DNA of 64,000 nucleotides from Leminorella richardii (GTDB taxonomy: Bacteria; Pseudomonadota; Gammaproteobacteria; Enterobacterales; Enterobacteriaceae), in assembly GCF_900478135.1 (NCBI RefSeq), contig NZ_LS483470.1, forward strand, positions 336,001 to 400,000, written 5' to 3'. The first letter of the stretch is position 1. Each line of letters begins with the position of its first letter. Positions 1 through 8,515 of this stretch are shown here, piece after piece. The position numbers and the translations under genes were made by a program. The notes beneath the pieces are model-generated. The model was given only the letters and a program-made list of their open reading frames with translations. It was not told the DNA's origin and did no database searches.

Positions 1-221
1 TGCTTAAGGATTTCATCGGCCTCATTTATACTCGTCATGCTTTCAGTGGTGGGGAGATTCGCTGTTGTTTTCTGCCGTTTTCTGCTGTTTGTTCGGTTTA
101 GCTATATACTGAAAGCGATAAAAAACAGGGGCGTCGGGGAATGCTTCTTCGACGCGCAGATTGTAGGGCTCGAGGCTCTGTTTGGGCGCAAGGATGGGCC
201 AAATGAATAGGATATATGTTG
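1..221. other. Left-edge intergenic region; possible start of a divergent gene
   Basis: No complete gene is visible here. On the minus strand an ATG at 36-38 opens a frame (MTSINEADEILK) that is still open at the window edge. It could be the first 12 codons of a divergently transcribed gene, but no Shine-Dalgarno sequence precedes it and nothing identifies the product. On the plus strand a TATACT hexamer at 105-110 could serve yjgR, but no matching -35 element is seen. Confidence 0.25.
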
Positions 222-1736
222 ATGTTAGAACCGCTTGTTATTGCTAAAAGTCATGAAACGCCGCTGGCTATTTTGCCCGCACTGGCGAACCGCCACGGGT
301 TGATTACCGGGGCTACCGGAACCGGGAAAACGGTCACTCTGCAAAAAATGGCGGAAAGCTTTTCCCGCGCAGGCGTACCGGTGTTCATGGCCGATGTGAA
401 GGGCGACTTGTCCGGCGTCGGTGCAGAAGGCGTTCTAAATCCCAAATTGCAGTCTCGCCTTGAGGCATTGGGCGTTACCGACTGGGAGCCGGCGGCGTGC
501 CCTACCGTTTTCTGGGACGTGTTTGGTGAGAAGGGGCATCCTGTTCGCGCCACGGTGTCAGACATGGGGCCGACTTTGCTTTCTCGCCTGTTGAATCTGA
601 ACGACGTGCAGGCTGGCGTGCTGCAACTGGTGTTCAAGATTGCCGACGACAGCGGCCTGCTGCTGCTGGATATGAAAGATCTGCGTTCAATGGTGCAGTT
701 TGTTGGCGATAACGCCAAACGCTTCCAGACCCAGTACGGCAACATATCTAGTGCGTCAATTGGCGCTATTCAACGGGGCCTGTTGACCCTTGAACAGCAG
801 GGCGCGGAACACTTCTTTGGCGAGCCGATGCTGGACATCCTCGACCTGATTAAAACCAACTCTTCTGGACAGGGGATCGTTAATATCCTCGCAGCTGACC
901 GGCTGTACAATCTGCCGAAGCTCTACTCTGTTTTCCTGCTGTGGCTGCTGTCCGAACTTTTTGAACAGCTGCCTGAAGTGGGAGATATGGATAAGCCCAA
1001 AGTTGTATTCTTCTTTGATGAAGCCCACCTGCTGTTTAAAGACGCGCCTCCAGCGCTTTTGGAGAAGATTGAGCAGGTGGTTCGCTTGATTCGCTCGAAG
1101 GGTGTTGGCGTCTATTTTGTCACACAAAATCCGCTGGATATTCCCGACAGCGTGCTGGGGCAGTTGGGAAACCGAGTTCAGCACGCGCTGCGGGCGTTTA
1201 CTCCACGTGACCAGAAAGCCGTGCGGGCAGCCGCGCAAACGATGCGCGCGAATCCAGCCTTTGACGCCGAGCAGGCGATTACCGAGCTGGGCGTAGGCGA
1301 GGCGCTGATCTCTTTTCTGGACGAGAAGGGCCGGCCTAATGTGGTTGAGCGGGGATTTGTGATCGCTCCCTGTTCTCGTATGGGGGCAATGACCGATGAT
1401 GAACGCAACGCGCTTATCAACCATTCACCGTTCTATGGGCGTTACGAAGAGTCTATCGACCGCGAATCGGCCTATGAGAGGCTGGCGGCTGGCGTTGTAG
1501 CGGCAGCAGATGAACCCGCTAAAGGCTCCGTAGCGCCGAAAGCGGAAGAGAAAAAGCCTGCTGATGACGGCGGCCTGTTTGGCAGCCTGAACGACATTCT
1601 GTTTGGCAGCACGGGCCCGAGGGGCGGCAAAAAGGATGGTATTGTTCAAACGGCGGCGAAGTCTATGACGCGCCAGCTGAGCAACCAGATTGTGCGCGGC
1701 ATTCTTGGCAGCATTCTCGGCGGTAAAAAGCGCTAG
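222..1736 (+). CDS. yjgR: YjgR, HerA/DUF853-family P-loop ATPase
   Basis: A cytoplasmic AAA-type ATPase of the HerA-like DUF853 family. Family members are predicted DNA or nucleic-acid translocases, but no physiological role is established. Walker A (GATGTGKT) is at residues 30-37, and a Walker B with a DEAH sequence (VVFFFDEAH) lies near residues 260-268. The Gly- and Lys-rich C-terminus (GPRGGKK, ILGGKKR) is typical of the family. The start is placed at 222 rather than the ATG at 216 because the AGGA at 209-212 is about 9 bases from 222, and because MLEPLVIAK aligns with the N-terminus of E. coli YjgR (about 500 aa; 504 here). It is monocistronic and ends at a strong hairpin shared with the convergent rspR. 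The family assignment is firm; the function is unknown. Confidence 0.93.
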   Translation: MLEPLVIAKSHETPLAILPALANRHGLITGATGTGKTVTLQKMAESFSRAGVPVFMADVKGDLSGVGAEGVLNPKLQSRLEALGVTDWEPAACPTVFWDVFGEKGHPVRATVSDMGPTLLSRLLNLNDVQAGVLQLVFKIADDSGLLLLDMKDLRSMVQFVGDNAKRFQTQYGNISSASIGAIQRGLLTLEQQGAEHFFGEPMLDILDLIKTNSSGQGIVNILAADRLYNLPKLYSVFLLWLLSELFEQLPEVGDMDKPKVVFFFDEAHLLFKDAPPALLEKIEQVVRLIRSKGVGVYFVTQNPLDIPDSVLGQLGNRVQHALRAFTPRDQKAVRAAAQTMRANPAFDAEQAITELGVGEALISFLDEKGRPNVVERGFVIAPCSRMGAMTDDERNALINHSPFYGRYEESIDRESAYERLAAGVVAAADEPAKGSVAPKAEEKKPADDGGLFGSLNDILFGSTGPRGGKKDGIVQTAAKSMTRQLSNQIVRGILGSILGGKKR

Positions 1737-1759
1737 CGTTTTTTATGCTCAGGTAAAGT

Positions 1760-1788
1760 AAAACGGCGGCCAGTTTGGCCGCCGTTTT
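1760..1788. terminator. Bidirectional terminator between yjgR and rspR
   Basis: A perfect 12-bp inverted repeat (AAAACGGCGGCC / GGCCGCCGTTTT) with a 5-base AGTTT loop. The A-run on the left and T-run on the right give a U-tract in either direction, so it can end both yjgR (plus) and rspR (minus, stop at 1810). Confidence 0.9.
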
Positions 1789-1809
1789 GTTGTCTCTATG
1801 GTGTGAGGC

Positions 1810-2499
1810 TTACTCGCCTGTTTCAAACCAGTCGGTATTGCGCTGGGAAATGGTTGTAATAGTGGTGATCATTTCGCTCAGATGTTGGTGAATGGCCTCT
1901 TCTGCCGCGTCGGGATCGCGTTTTTCCAATGCGAGATAAATTCGGTAGTGCTGCTCAATCAGGCTTTCCGGTGGAGAAACGTCCGCCAGGCTCATAAATC
2001 GGACTCGATCCATCGTTGCCTTGATGGTTTCAATGGTTTCCCATGCCATCGGGCAGTCGATGATCTCTGTAAAGGTGCGATGGAACTCGTCGTCCAGGTC
2101 GAGAAACTCTTTGTCCCGCTTGTTGGCGGCGGCCAGTTCCTGACGATGGAGATTATGCTTAAGCTGCATCAGATAGTCTGGCGTAATAGCTACAGCGACG
2201 CGGCGAATAATGGCGGACTCTACCGCTTCCCGGATAAACCGACCGTCAGAAACGCGCTTGGCCGAGATTTTCATAACGAACGTCCCGCGCTGGGGCAGTA
2301 TCTGTACCAGTCCTGTCTCAGAGAGTTTGATAAAGGCTTCTCTGACGGGCTGACGGGATACGCTAAAGCGGGTGGAGATTTCTTTTTCCGACAGCAGAGT
2401 GCCCGGCCTGATCGTACAGTCCACAATTTCCTGACGCAGCAGGCGATAGATCTGTTGATTAACAGGCTCACTGGTTGTGAAGGGGTAAACAATGCTCAT
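1810..2499 (-). CDS. rspR: RspR-like GntR/FCD transcriptional regulator
   Basis: A 229-aa GntR-family regulator of the FadR/FCD type. The winged-helix DNA-binding domain covers about residues 15-78 (LLSEKEISTRFSVSRQPVRE is the helix-turn-helix) and the C-terminal all-helical FCD ligand domain about 85-215. The sequence closely resembles remembered E. coli RspR/YdfH, from the start to the conserved end (DWFETGE versus DWFSEE). It lies directly downstream of ydfI on the same strand but is separated by a 445-base gap with a terminator, so it has its own promoter. By analogy it represses the rspA-rspB-ydfJ-ydfI genes and responds to a sugar-acid intermediate; the ligand is inferred, not seen. Confidence 0.9.
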   Translation of the reverse strand: MSIVYPFTTSEPVNQQIYRLLRQEIVDCTIRPGTLLSEKEISTRFSVSRQPVREAFIKLSETGLVQILPQRGTFVMKISAKRVSDGRFIREAVESAIIRRVAVAITPDYLMQLKHNLHRQELAAANKRDKEFLDLDDEFHRTFTEIIDCPMAWETIETIKATMDRVRFMSLADVSPPESLIEQHYRIYLALEKRDPDAAEEAIHQHLSEMITTITTISQRNTDWFETGE

Positions 2500-2944
2500 G
2501 GACGTTTGCTATTCTCTGGCCTTTGTTTTCAGCTCTTTGCATTATGGCGATATTTACCGCAAGTTTCACTAGAATTCTGAATGTTTTGGCAGAGGAAGGC
2601 AGCAAAACGCCGAAATTTTCGCCGATTTTATACGTCTATTACCGTATAAGAGTAATACAGTGAGAAATGGGCTTTTATTTTCTTCCTATAATGTTAATTA
2701 TTTTGTCAGAATTAATTCTAAACTTATTGATTTTTTGTTTTAAATTAATGAGATAATGTGAAATAAATTTGTCTGTTGTAGCCTCGTGAAGAGTATTTTT
2801 AGACTGTATTTTTGGTTTTTTCAGGTGACTTTTGAAAAAGAGTCGTAGGATATTTTTGTACGTTCTGGCGCCTTGAAAAATAACAGGCCGGAGATCGCTC
2901 TCTGGCCTGTTAAAAACACATTTGACTTATTATCGTCTGCTATT
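2500..2944. other. AT-rich intergenic region between rspR and ydfI
   Basis: A 445-base gap holding the rspR promoter region on its left and the ydfI terminator on its right. The middle (about 2620-2860) is strongly AT-rich with no start codon plus Shine-Dalgarno pair leading into a credible reading frame. I see no conserved small gene in it. Confidence 0.6.
2872..2911 (-). terminator. Terminator of the rspA-rspB-ydfJ-ydfI unit
   Basis: A 13-bp stem (2882-2894 with 2899-2911, one G-T wobble) closed by a TCGC tetraloop. Read on the minus strand it is followed by ATTTTTC, a U-tract. It sits 33 bases past the ydfI stop and ends the sugar-acid operon before rspR. Confidence 0.85.
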
Positions 2945-4426
2945 TCAAAGCTTTTTTACCAGCTGAGCGACAGCCTCTTTCGCTCCCAGCTCCAGCAGTT
3001 GCTGATAGGCGCTAACTACTGCGCTAACAAAGCGTTCATCTTTAGGCAGCTCACTGCCGAAGACAACGTTCAGAGACAGCAGAGCCTTCACTCGCGCTTC
3101 GCCTTCTGTACTGCCGTTAACCAGCGCGCGCAGCTGTTCAATCAGCGGGTCGCTGACTTCAATCGGTTGGCCCTGTTCGTCGACGCCGCCAACGTAGCGG
3201 ATCCAAGCGGCAACGCCGAGAGCCAGACAGTCAAAACGAGTTCCGTTCGCCAAATGATAGCGAATAGAATCCAGCATGCGCTGAGGAAGCTTCTGCGTAC
3301 CGTCCATGGCGATTTGCCAAGTGCGGTGCTTGAGCGCTGTGTTGCGGTAGCGGTTTAGCAGTGAGTCTGCATAAGCTGCCAGGTCTACGCCTTGAGTTCT
3401 CAAGGTTGGTGCCTGCTCGCTCAGCATCAAGTGGCGCGCAGCGATGGCATAGTTGTCATCCTGCATGCAGTCGTTAATGTGTTGATAGCCAGCCAGATAG
3501 CCTAGGTATGCAAGGAGTGAGTGGCTGCCGTTGAGCATGCGCAGCTTCATTTCTTCATACGGTAGGACATCCTGCACCAGCTCTGCACCCGCTTTTTCCC
3601 ATTCAGGGCGACCGTTAACAAAGTTGTCTTCGATGACCCACTGACGGAAAGGTTCACAGGCGACACCGGCCGGATCCTGAATGCCGCCCAGCTTCTGAGA
3701 GACTTTCTCCAGCGTTTCAGGCGTAACGGCAGGCACGATGCGATCCACCATTGTGGAAGGAAAGCTAACGTTAGCTTCAATCCACTTGGCTAGCTCGGCG
3801 TCCTGCTTTTTCGCCAGCCCCAAAATGACGTTGCGGGTTACGTGGCCGTTTTCCGGCATGTTATCGCACGACATCACAGTAAACGCGGGCAGCCCACGGT
3901 CGCGACGCAGACGCAGTGCTCGTACGATAGTACCCGGAGCGGATTTCGGCGCCTCCGGATGAGCGATATCGTGCTGGATCATTGGATGATCGTCGATCAG
4001 CGTACCGGTAGCGGGCTGATAGCAGTAGCCCTTTTCCGTAATGGTGATAGAGACGATAGAAACCTGCGGTTCAGCCATGGCTTCTAATACGGCCTCAATA
4101 CCGTCAACTTCAGCGTGCAGCGCACGACGAACGACCCCGACCACTCGGCCAGACCATCCTTCCGCCGCCATTTCGGCGACGGAGTAGAGCAGGTTCTGCT
4201 GGTTAAGATCGTTGATTTGCTGCTCGCCGCCGATCAGATTGACTTCACAATAGCCCCAGTCGCTGCCGTGTTCTGTTGCCAGAATGTCGGCATAGACAGC
4301 CTGGTGGGCGCGATGGAACGCGCCGAAGCCCAAGTGGACAATGCGAGGTTTAACCTTTTCCCTGTCATAAGACGGCGTGATGACGTCTTTTGGCAGGTTG
4401 GACAGCGTTTCATTACATAGTTTCAT
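2945..4426 (-). CDS. ydfI: YdfI, mannitol dehydrogenase-family D-mannonate oxidoreductase
   Basis: A 493-aa polyol-specific long-chain dehydrogenase (mannitol dehydrogenase/UxuB family). Members interconvert D-mannonate and D-fructuronate with NAD(H). The N-terminal Rossmann motif is HLGFGAFHRAHQ (residues about 31-42), and the catalytic Lys-Asn-His signature of the family is visible as KLRMLNGSHS near residue 295. Length matches E. coli YdfI (about 486 aa). It starts 20 bases after the ydfJ stop and is the last gene of the unit. With RspB upstream and the dehydratase RspA first, the gene set would carry a hexonate through a keto-hexonate to mannonate and then 2-keto-3-deoxygluconate. That route is inferred from the families. 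Confidence 0.9.
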   Translation of the reverse strand: MKLCNETLSNLPKDVITPSYDREKVKPRIVHLGFGAFHRAHQAVYADILATEHGSDWGYCEVNLIGGEQQINDLNQQNLLYSVAEMAAEGWSGRVVGVVRRALHAEVDGIEAVLEAMAEPQVSIVSITITEKGYCYQPATGTLIDDHPMIQHDIAHPEAPKSAPGTIVRALRLRRDRGLPAFTVMSCDNMPENGHVTRNVILGLAKKQDAELAKWIEANVSFPSTMVDRIVPAVTPETLEKVSQKLGGIQDPAGVACEPFRQWVIEDNFVNGRPEWEKAGAELVQDVLPYEEMKLRMLNGSHSLLAYLGYLAGYQHINDCMQDDNYAIAARHLMLSEQAPTLRTQGVDLAAYADSLLNRYRNTALKHRTWQIAMDGTQKLPQRMLDSIRYHLANGTRFDCLALGVAAWIRYVGGVDEQGQPIEVSDPLIEQLRALVNGSTEGEARVKALLSLNVVFGSELPKDERFVSAVVSAYQQLLELGAKEAVAQLVKKL

Positions 4427-4446
4427 AGTGTTACTGGCTCTTGACG

Positions 4447-5835
4447 CTAAACGTATTCTTTGACGCCTGCGACCACCGATTTGGCTGGCACTTCAGCAGC
4501 GTCTTCTTCTGCACTGAGGTCGCGATCTTTGACTTCAGGCATACAAATGGCAGAGATCAGTCCGATGATGGAGTAAACAACGATCATCACGACAATTGGC
4601 CACCAGGAGCCGGTCATGTTACAGAAAATACCGGCTAATACTGGGCCGAAGCCTACTGCAACCAGGCCACCGGCTTCTTTAGAGATAGCCATGCGGGTAA
4701 AGCGATTGCGAGAGCCGAACATTTCCGCCATGGTGATGTTTTCCAGTGCGAACAGACCCAGTACCGCGACGTTGTGGATAATGATAAGGCTAACCATGAT
4801 AGTGCTTGGCGTGTTGGTTTTGTCGACGATCATAGAGACCATCGGGTAGGCCAGAACGATAGCACTGGTGCACAGAACCATATAAGGCAGGCGGCGACCA
4901 ATTTTGTCTGACAGCCAGCCCAGTAGCGGAATGGTCAGGAAGCCGAGAATGGAGCTAATCATCAGGGCATCGGTCGGGATACTCTTTTCAAACAGCAGGG
5001 TTTGAACCAGATAGGCCGCCAGGAAGGTCTGAATTAGACCAGAGTTGCCTGCCTGTCCGAAACGCAGGCCAGTCGCCAGCCAGAATGACTTGCTGGTAAA
5101 CATGGCAAAAACGGATTCTTCTTTTTTCTTTGCAGCCGCTTGTGCCGCAGTTGGCTTTTCTTCAGAAACCTGTTCAAAGACTGGGCTTTCTTTCAGGTTC
5201 ATACGTAGCCAGATGGCGAAGAACATAACTACAACGCTTGCCAGGAACGGCACGCGCCAGCCCCAGTCCAGCAGCTGCTGCTTATCCAGTGCGAAGAACA
5301 TCACCGCCCAGATAGCCGTGGCGCTCAGGGTACCACAGTTGGTGCCCATGGCGACCAGAGAAGAGATAATGCCGCGCTTACCCTTTGGCGCATACTCCGC
5401 CAGCATGGTGCCCGCACCGGAGATTTCGGCGCCCGCTCCCAGTCCCTGAACAATACGAAGTAGGATCAGCAGCAGCGGTGCGAAGATGCCGATTTGTGCA
5501 TAGGTTGGCAGCACACCGATGAGCGTAGTACAGATACCCATCATGGTGATGGTGATAAACAGCACTTTTTTACGGCCGATGGTGTCGCCCATTCTGCCAA
5601 AGAAGAAGGCGCCTACGATACGAGCAACGTAGCCTGCGCCATAGGTGCCCATGGCCAGAATAAGCGCCATGGCCGCGGACTGCTCAGGGAAGAAAATTTC
5701 ACGAAAGACCAGCGCCGCGCCGAGAGAGTACAGCTGGAAGTCCATAAACTCCAGAGCGGTACCGAGCCAACCGGATACGGCCGCCTTGACCAGATCCGAG
5801 GTGCTTCTTTCAGGGGTATTCTGTTTTGATTCCAT
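4447..5835 (-). CDS. ydfJ: YdfJ-like MFS transporter, sugar-acid uptake
   Basis: A 462-aa major facilitator of the metabolite:H+ symporter type, with twelve hydrophobic segments. The signatures GRMGDTIGRKK (loop 2-3) and GWLSDKIGRR (loop 8-9) are both present. A charged central loop (VSEEKPTAAQAAAKKKEESV) separates the two six-helix halves. It lies between rspB (145-base gap) and ydfI (20-base gap) on the same strand, so it is the likely importer for the acid processed by this cluster. As I recall, the E. coli K-12 copy of ydfJ is interrupted by the Qin prophage; here the frame is intact. Substrate is not determinable from sequence. Confidence 0.88.
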   Translation of the reverse strand: MESKQNTPERSTSDLVKAAVSGWLGTALEFMDFQLYSLGAALVFREIFFPEQSAAMALILAMGTYGAGYVARIVGAFFFGRMGDTIGRKKVLFITITMMGICTTLIGVLPTYAQIGIFAPLLLILLRIVQGLGAGAEISGAGTMLAEYAPKGKRGIISSLVAMGTNCGTLSATAIWAVMFFALDKQQLLDWGWRVPFLASVVVMFFAIWLRMNLKESPVFEQVSEEKPTAAQAAAKKKEESVFAMFTSKSFWLATGLRFGQAGNSGLIQTFLAAYLVQTLLFEKSIPTDALMISSILGFLTIPLLGWLSDKIGRRLPYMVLCTSAIVLAYPMVSMIVDKTNTPSTIMVSLIIIHNVAVLGLFALENITMAEMFGSRNRFTRMAISKEAGGLVAVGFGPVLAGIFCNMTGSWWPIVVMIVVYSIIGLISAICMPEVKDRDLSAEEDAAEVPAKSVVAGVKEYV

Positions 5836-5922
5836 ATAATTGTTCTCTATGAGCTGTTGTTATGGGTACAGAGACTGTTTGTTTTGTTATTTAACCATTA
5901 GGGCGCGAATTTTTGATTCCGA

Positions 5923-5942
5923 GCCGCATCAGAGGATGCGGC
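5923..5942 (-). repeat. Intercistronic hairpin between rspB and ydfJ
   Basis: A perfect 8-bp inverted repeat (GCCGCATC / GATGCGGC) with a 4-base loop in the 145-base gap. On the minus strand no U-tract follows, so it is more likely an mRNA-stabilising or processing hairpin than a terminator. Confidence 0.6.
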
Positions 5943-5980
5943 CGGAAATACGCGCCGTTATCGGCTCCTTGCCCTGAACG

Positions 5981-6994
5981 CTAAAACGTCAGCAGGACTT
6001 TACAGCACTGTTTCTGGTCCTTCTCGAAGGTTTCCAGCGCGTTGATCACCTGGGTGTAATCAAACTTATGAGTAATGAGTTTTTCCGGGTGAATTTTTTT
6101 CTCCTTCATCCAGTCAATGACCATGGGGAAGCGGTTACTGTTAAGCCGAGAGCTGTAAATCGTTAGCTCTTTGCTAGTGATCCCCTGCTGGTTAATCACG
6201 CATGGGTCAGAAGAGAAGCCCATAATGCCGATGCGAGCCGCTGGAGAGGCAAGGCCGATAGCTTCCGGCAGAATAGACGGATGGCAGGCAGCGTCAACAA
6301 TGAGGGTCGGTCGAATGCCTAGCTTGGCCAGTTCGTCAGCCAGATTGATGTCCGTATTGTTGATGATGCGGTCAGCGCCGTTTTCTTTCGCCATCGCTAA
6401 ACGTTCATCAATACGGTCGGCAACGATAATTTCTTTTACGCCATATACCCCGCGCAGTGCCTGAATAGTGGTTAAACCCATTGGGCCTGCACCGTAAACC
6501 AGCGCCACGTCTAGCGGGCCAGGATTCATCTGGCTGCAGATATTGGCGGCAATGGTAAAGGGCTCAATCATGGTGGCATCGCGGTCGCCAATGCTTTCCG
6601 GCACGGTGTGGGCATTTTTCGCCGGCAGCGTGACGTGTTCACTGAAGCCGCCGTCGCGATGTACGCCGATGACCTGCAGCGATGTACATACGTTAGGGCG
6701 ACCAATGGAGCAGGGGTAGCAGTGGCCGCAGTTGACCACCGGGTCGCCCACAACGCGCTCGCCGATGCGAGCGGCATCAACGCCTTCGCCAACGGCGTCA
6801 ATGCGGCCGAAAAACTCGTGGCCGATAACGCGCGGATATTTGGCAAACGGGTTATGCCCGCGGTAAATGTGTACGTCAGAACCGCAAATGCCGGCGCTTT
6901 CTACGCGAATGCGGACATCGCCGGGCTGTGGTTCGGGCATCGGACGGTCTTCGATAACCAGCTTGCCTGGTTCCTGAATAACTACGCTTTTCAT
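5981..6994 (-). CDS. rspB: RspB, zinc-dependent medium-chain alcohol dehydrogenase
   Basis: A 337-aa medium-chain dehydrogenase, related to sorbitol and L-idonate/L-gulonate 5-dehydrogenases. The catalytic zinc site is visible as GICGSD and GHEFFG. The structural zinc cysteines are in NCGHCYPCSIGRPNVC, and the NAD-binding motif is VYGAGPMGL. The start at 6994 is preceded by GGAGAG at good spacing and matches the N-terminus of E. coli RspB; the longer frame to 7024 would run into rspA. It follows rspA by 17 bases, so they are co-transcribed. I infer oxidation of a hexonate to a 5-keto acid (for example fructuronate), feeding YdfI. I recall that related gene sets catabolise L-gulonate or L-idonate in other bacteria; the actual substrate here is open. 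Confidence 0.92.
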   Translation of the reverse strand: MKSVVIQEPGKLVIEDRPMPEPQPGDVRIRVESAGICGSDVHIYRGHNPFAKYPRVIGHEFFGRIDAVGEGVDAARIGERVVGDPVVNCGHCYPCSIGRPNVCTSLQVIGVHRDGGFSEHVTLPAKNAHTVPESIGDRDATMIEPFTIAANICSQMNPGPLDVALVYGAGPMGLTTIQALRGVYGVKEIIVADRIDERLAMAKENGADRIINNTDINLADELAKLGIRPTLIVDAACHPSILPEAIGLASPAARIGIMGFSSDPCVINQQGITSKELTIYSSRLNSNRFPMVIDWMKEKKIHPEKLITHKFDYTQVINALETFEKDQKQCCKVLLTF

Positions 6995-7011
6995 GTATTG
7001 CTCTCCGTTAA

Positions 7012-8226
7012 TTACCAGTTCCACAGCGTGCCGTCTTCCAGACGGGCTACCGGTAAGTAGGCTGGCTCGTAGGGATATTTGGCGGCCAGTTTTTCGTCAA
7101 AGTCGATGCCTAGGCCCGGCTTGTCGCTTGGGTGCATGTAGCCGTCTTCGAAGGTCCAGTTGTGTGGGAAGACTTCCAGCATCTGCTCGGAGTAGCCCAT
7201 GTATTCCTGAACGCCGAAGTTCGGTACCCACAGGTCGAAGTGCAGCGCGGCGGCGTGGCAGATCGGTGACAGATCCGACGGGCCGTGAGAGCCGGTGCGT
7301 ACTTGATACATGGCGGCAAAGTCTGCGATGCGGCGCATATGAGTAATGCCGCCCGCGTGGGTGATGGTGGTGCGGATGTAGTCAATTAGCTGTTCTTCAA
7401 TCAGCTGCTTGCAGTCCCAAATGCTGTTGAATACTTCACCGACGGCGATAGGCGTCACAGTGTGCTGACGGATCAGGCGGAAGCACTCTTGATTCTCCGC
7501 AGGGGTTGGATCTTCCATCCAGAACAGGCGGTAGTCTTCAATGCTCTTGCCGAAGCGCGCGGCTTCGATCGGCGTCAGGCGGTGGTGCATGTCGTGCAGC
7601 AGGTGCTCGTTAAAGCCAAACTTGCTGCGCACGGCGTCAAACAGTTTCGGCGTAAAGTCGAGATACTTTTCTGTCGACCACAGCTGCTCTTCTGGGTAAG
7701 CGCCTTTGGTTGCTGGCTCGTAGGCTAAGTTTTTGCCCTTGCTCAGACCGTAGGTGGTTTTCATACCCGGCACGCCGCACTGAACGCGGATTGCCTTAAA
7801 GCCCATTTCCTGATGCTTGGCGTAGTCTTCTAGCACTTCGTCGATAGTACGACCAGTGGTGTGGCAGTAAACCATAACGCCGGTGCGAGACGCGCCGCCC
7901 AGAAGCTGGTAAACCGGCATGTTAGCTGCTTTGCCTTTGATGTCCCACAGCGCCATATCGATGGCGGAAATGGCCGACATGGTCACCGGGCCGCGACGCC
8001 AATAGGCGCCTTTATAGAAAAACTGGAAGATATCTTCGATCTGATGCGCATCGCGGCCGATAAGCTGCGGGCACAGGTGGTCTTTCAAATAGGAGGCGAC
8101 GGGAAGCTCGCGGCCGTTGAGCGTGGCGTCACCGACGCCGTAAATCCCTTCATCAGTAGTTATTTTTACAGTGACAAAGTTACGGCCGGGACACGTAACA
8201 AAAACTTCAGCCTTTACGATTTTCAT
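7012..8226 (-). CDS. rspA: RspA, enolase-superfamily mannonate dehydratase
   Basis: A 404-aa enolase-superfamily dehydratase of the D-mannonate dehydratase subgroup, very close to E. coli RspA over its full length. Visible features are the N-terminal capping domain, the barrel motifs HDMHHRLTP, FWMEDPTP and VGEVFN that supply acidic metal ligands, and the C-terminal WVPNFGVQEYMG segment. The start at 8226 (MKIVKAEVF) is the conserved family start; an upstream in-frame extension to 8310 has no family match. It is the first gene of the minus-strand unit. The upstream region contains a near-consensus CRP site. The reaction expected is D-mannonate to 2-keto-3-deoxy-D-gluconate, although this subgroup also contains low-efficiency members whose physiological substrate is uncertain. 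E. coli rspA was first described in connection with starvation sensing. Confidence 0.94.
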   Translation of the reverse strand: MKIVKAEVFVTCPGRNFVTVKITTDEGIYGVGDATLNGRELPVASYLKDHLCPQLIGRDAHQIEDIFQFFYKGAYWRRGPVTMSAISAIDMALWDIKGKAANMPVYQLLGGASRTGVMVYCHTTGRTIDEVLEDYAKHQEMGFKAIRVQCGVPGMKTTYGLSKGKNLAYEPATKGAYPEEQLWSTEKYLDFTPKLFDAVRSKFGFNEHLLHDMHHRLTPIEAARFGKSIEDYRLFWMEDPTPAENQECFRLIRQHTVTPIAVGEVFNSIWDCKQLIEEQLIDYIRTTITHAGGITHMRRIADFAAMYQVRTGSHGPSDLSPICHAAALHFDLWVPNFGVQEYMGYSEQMLEVFPHNWTFEDGYMHPSDKPGLGIDFDEKLAAKYPYEPAYLPVARLEDGTLWNW

Positions 8227-8352
8227 AGTGCGTCTGTCCAGATGGATAAAAAAGAGGTCTCGAGCTCGAGAGTTAATGTTTGCATAAGATACTTCTAGTA
8301 AAACTACCATACAAGTATTGCGATAGAGATTTTCAGACTCTGCTTATGGTTA

Positions 8353-8368
8353 TGTGATAACGGTCACT
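8353..8368. promoter_or_regulatory. Predicted CRP (cAMP receptor protein) binding site
   Basis: The sequence TGTGATAACGGTCACT matches the consensus TGTGA-N6-TCACA at nine of ten core positions. Its centre is about 134 bases upstream of the rspA start and about 231 bases from yegT. It is therefore more likely to serve rspA, in keeping with catabolite control of rspAB in E. coli. crp itself is in this window. Confidence 0.75.
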
Positions 8369-8494
8369 TTATTTAACTAACCTGCTTTTAGATAAAAAGA
8401 CGTAAAAATCGATATAGGCCAGGCAGAATGGGGGATAGACAGTTAAGGTACGTTGCCTATTTCTGGAAAATAAAGGGATGACTACAAGGGAAAG

Positions 8495-8510
8495 TGTTAC
8501 TTCGCTCAAA
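8495..8510. promoter_or_regulatory. Weak CRP-like site upstream of yegT
   Basis: TGTTACTTCGCTCAAA matches eight of ten core positions of the CRP consensus and is centred about 90 bases upstream of the yegT start, a plausible activator position. A single-site match of this quality can arise by chance. Confidence 0.35.
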
Positions 8511-8515
8511 GAACG

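Noticed and set aside
756..1424. 222-codon frame antisense to yjgR
   Set aside because: It runs opposite a gene with clear Walker motifs and looks like a codon-bias shadow; the translation has no coherent fold features.
2873..3358. 161-codon plus-strand frame over the 3' end of ydfI
   Set aside because: It begins inside the ydfI terminator and is antisense to a well-supported gene.
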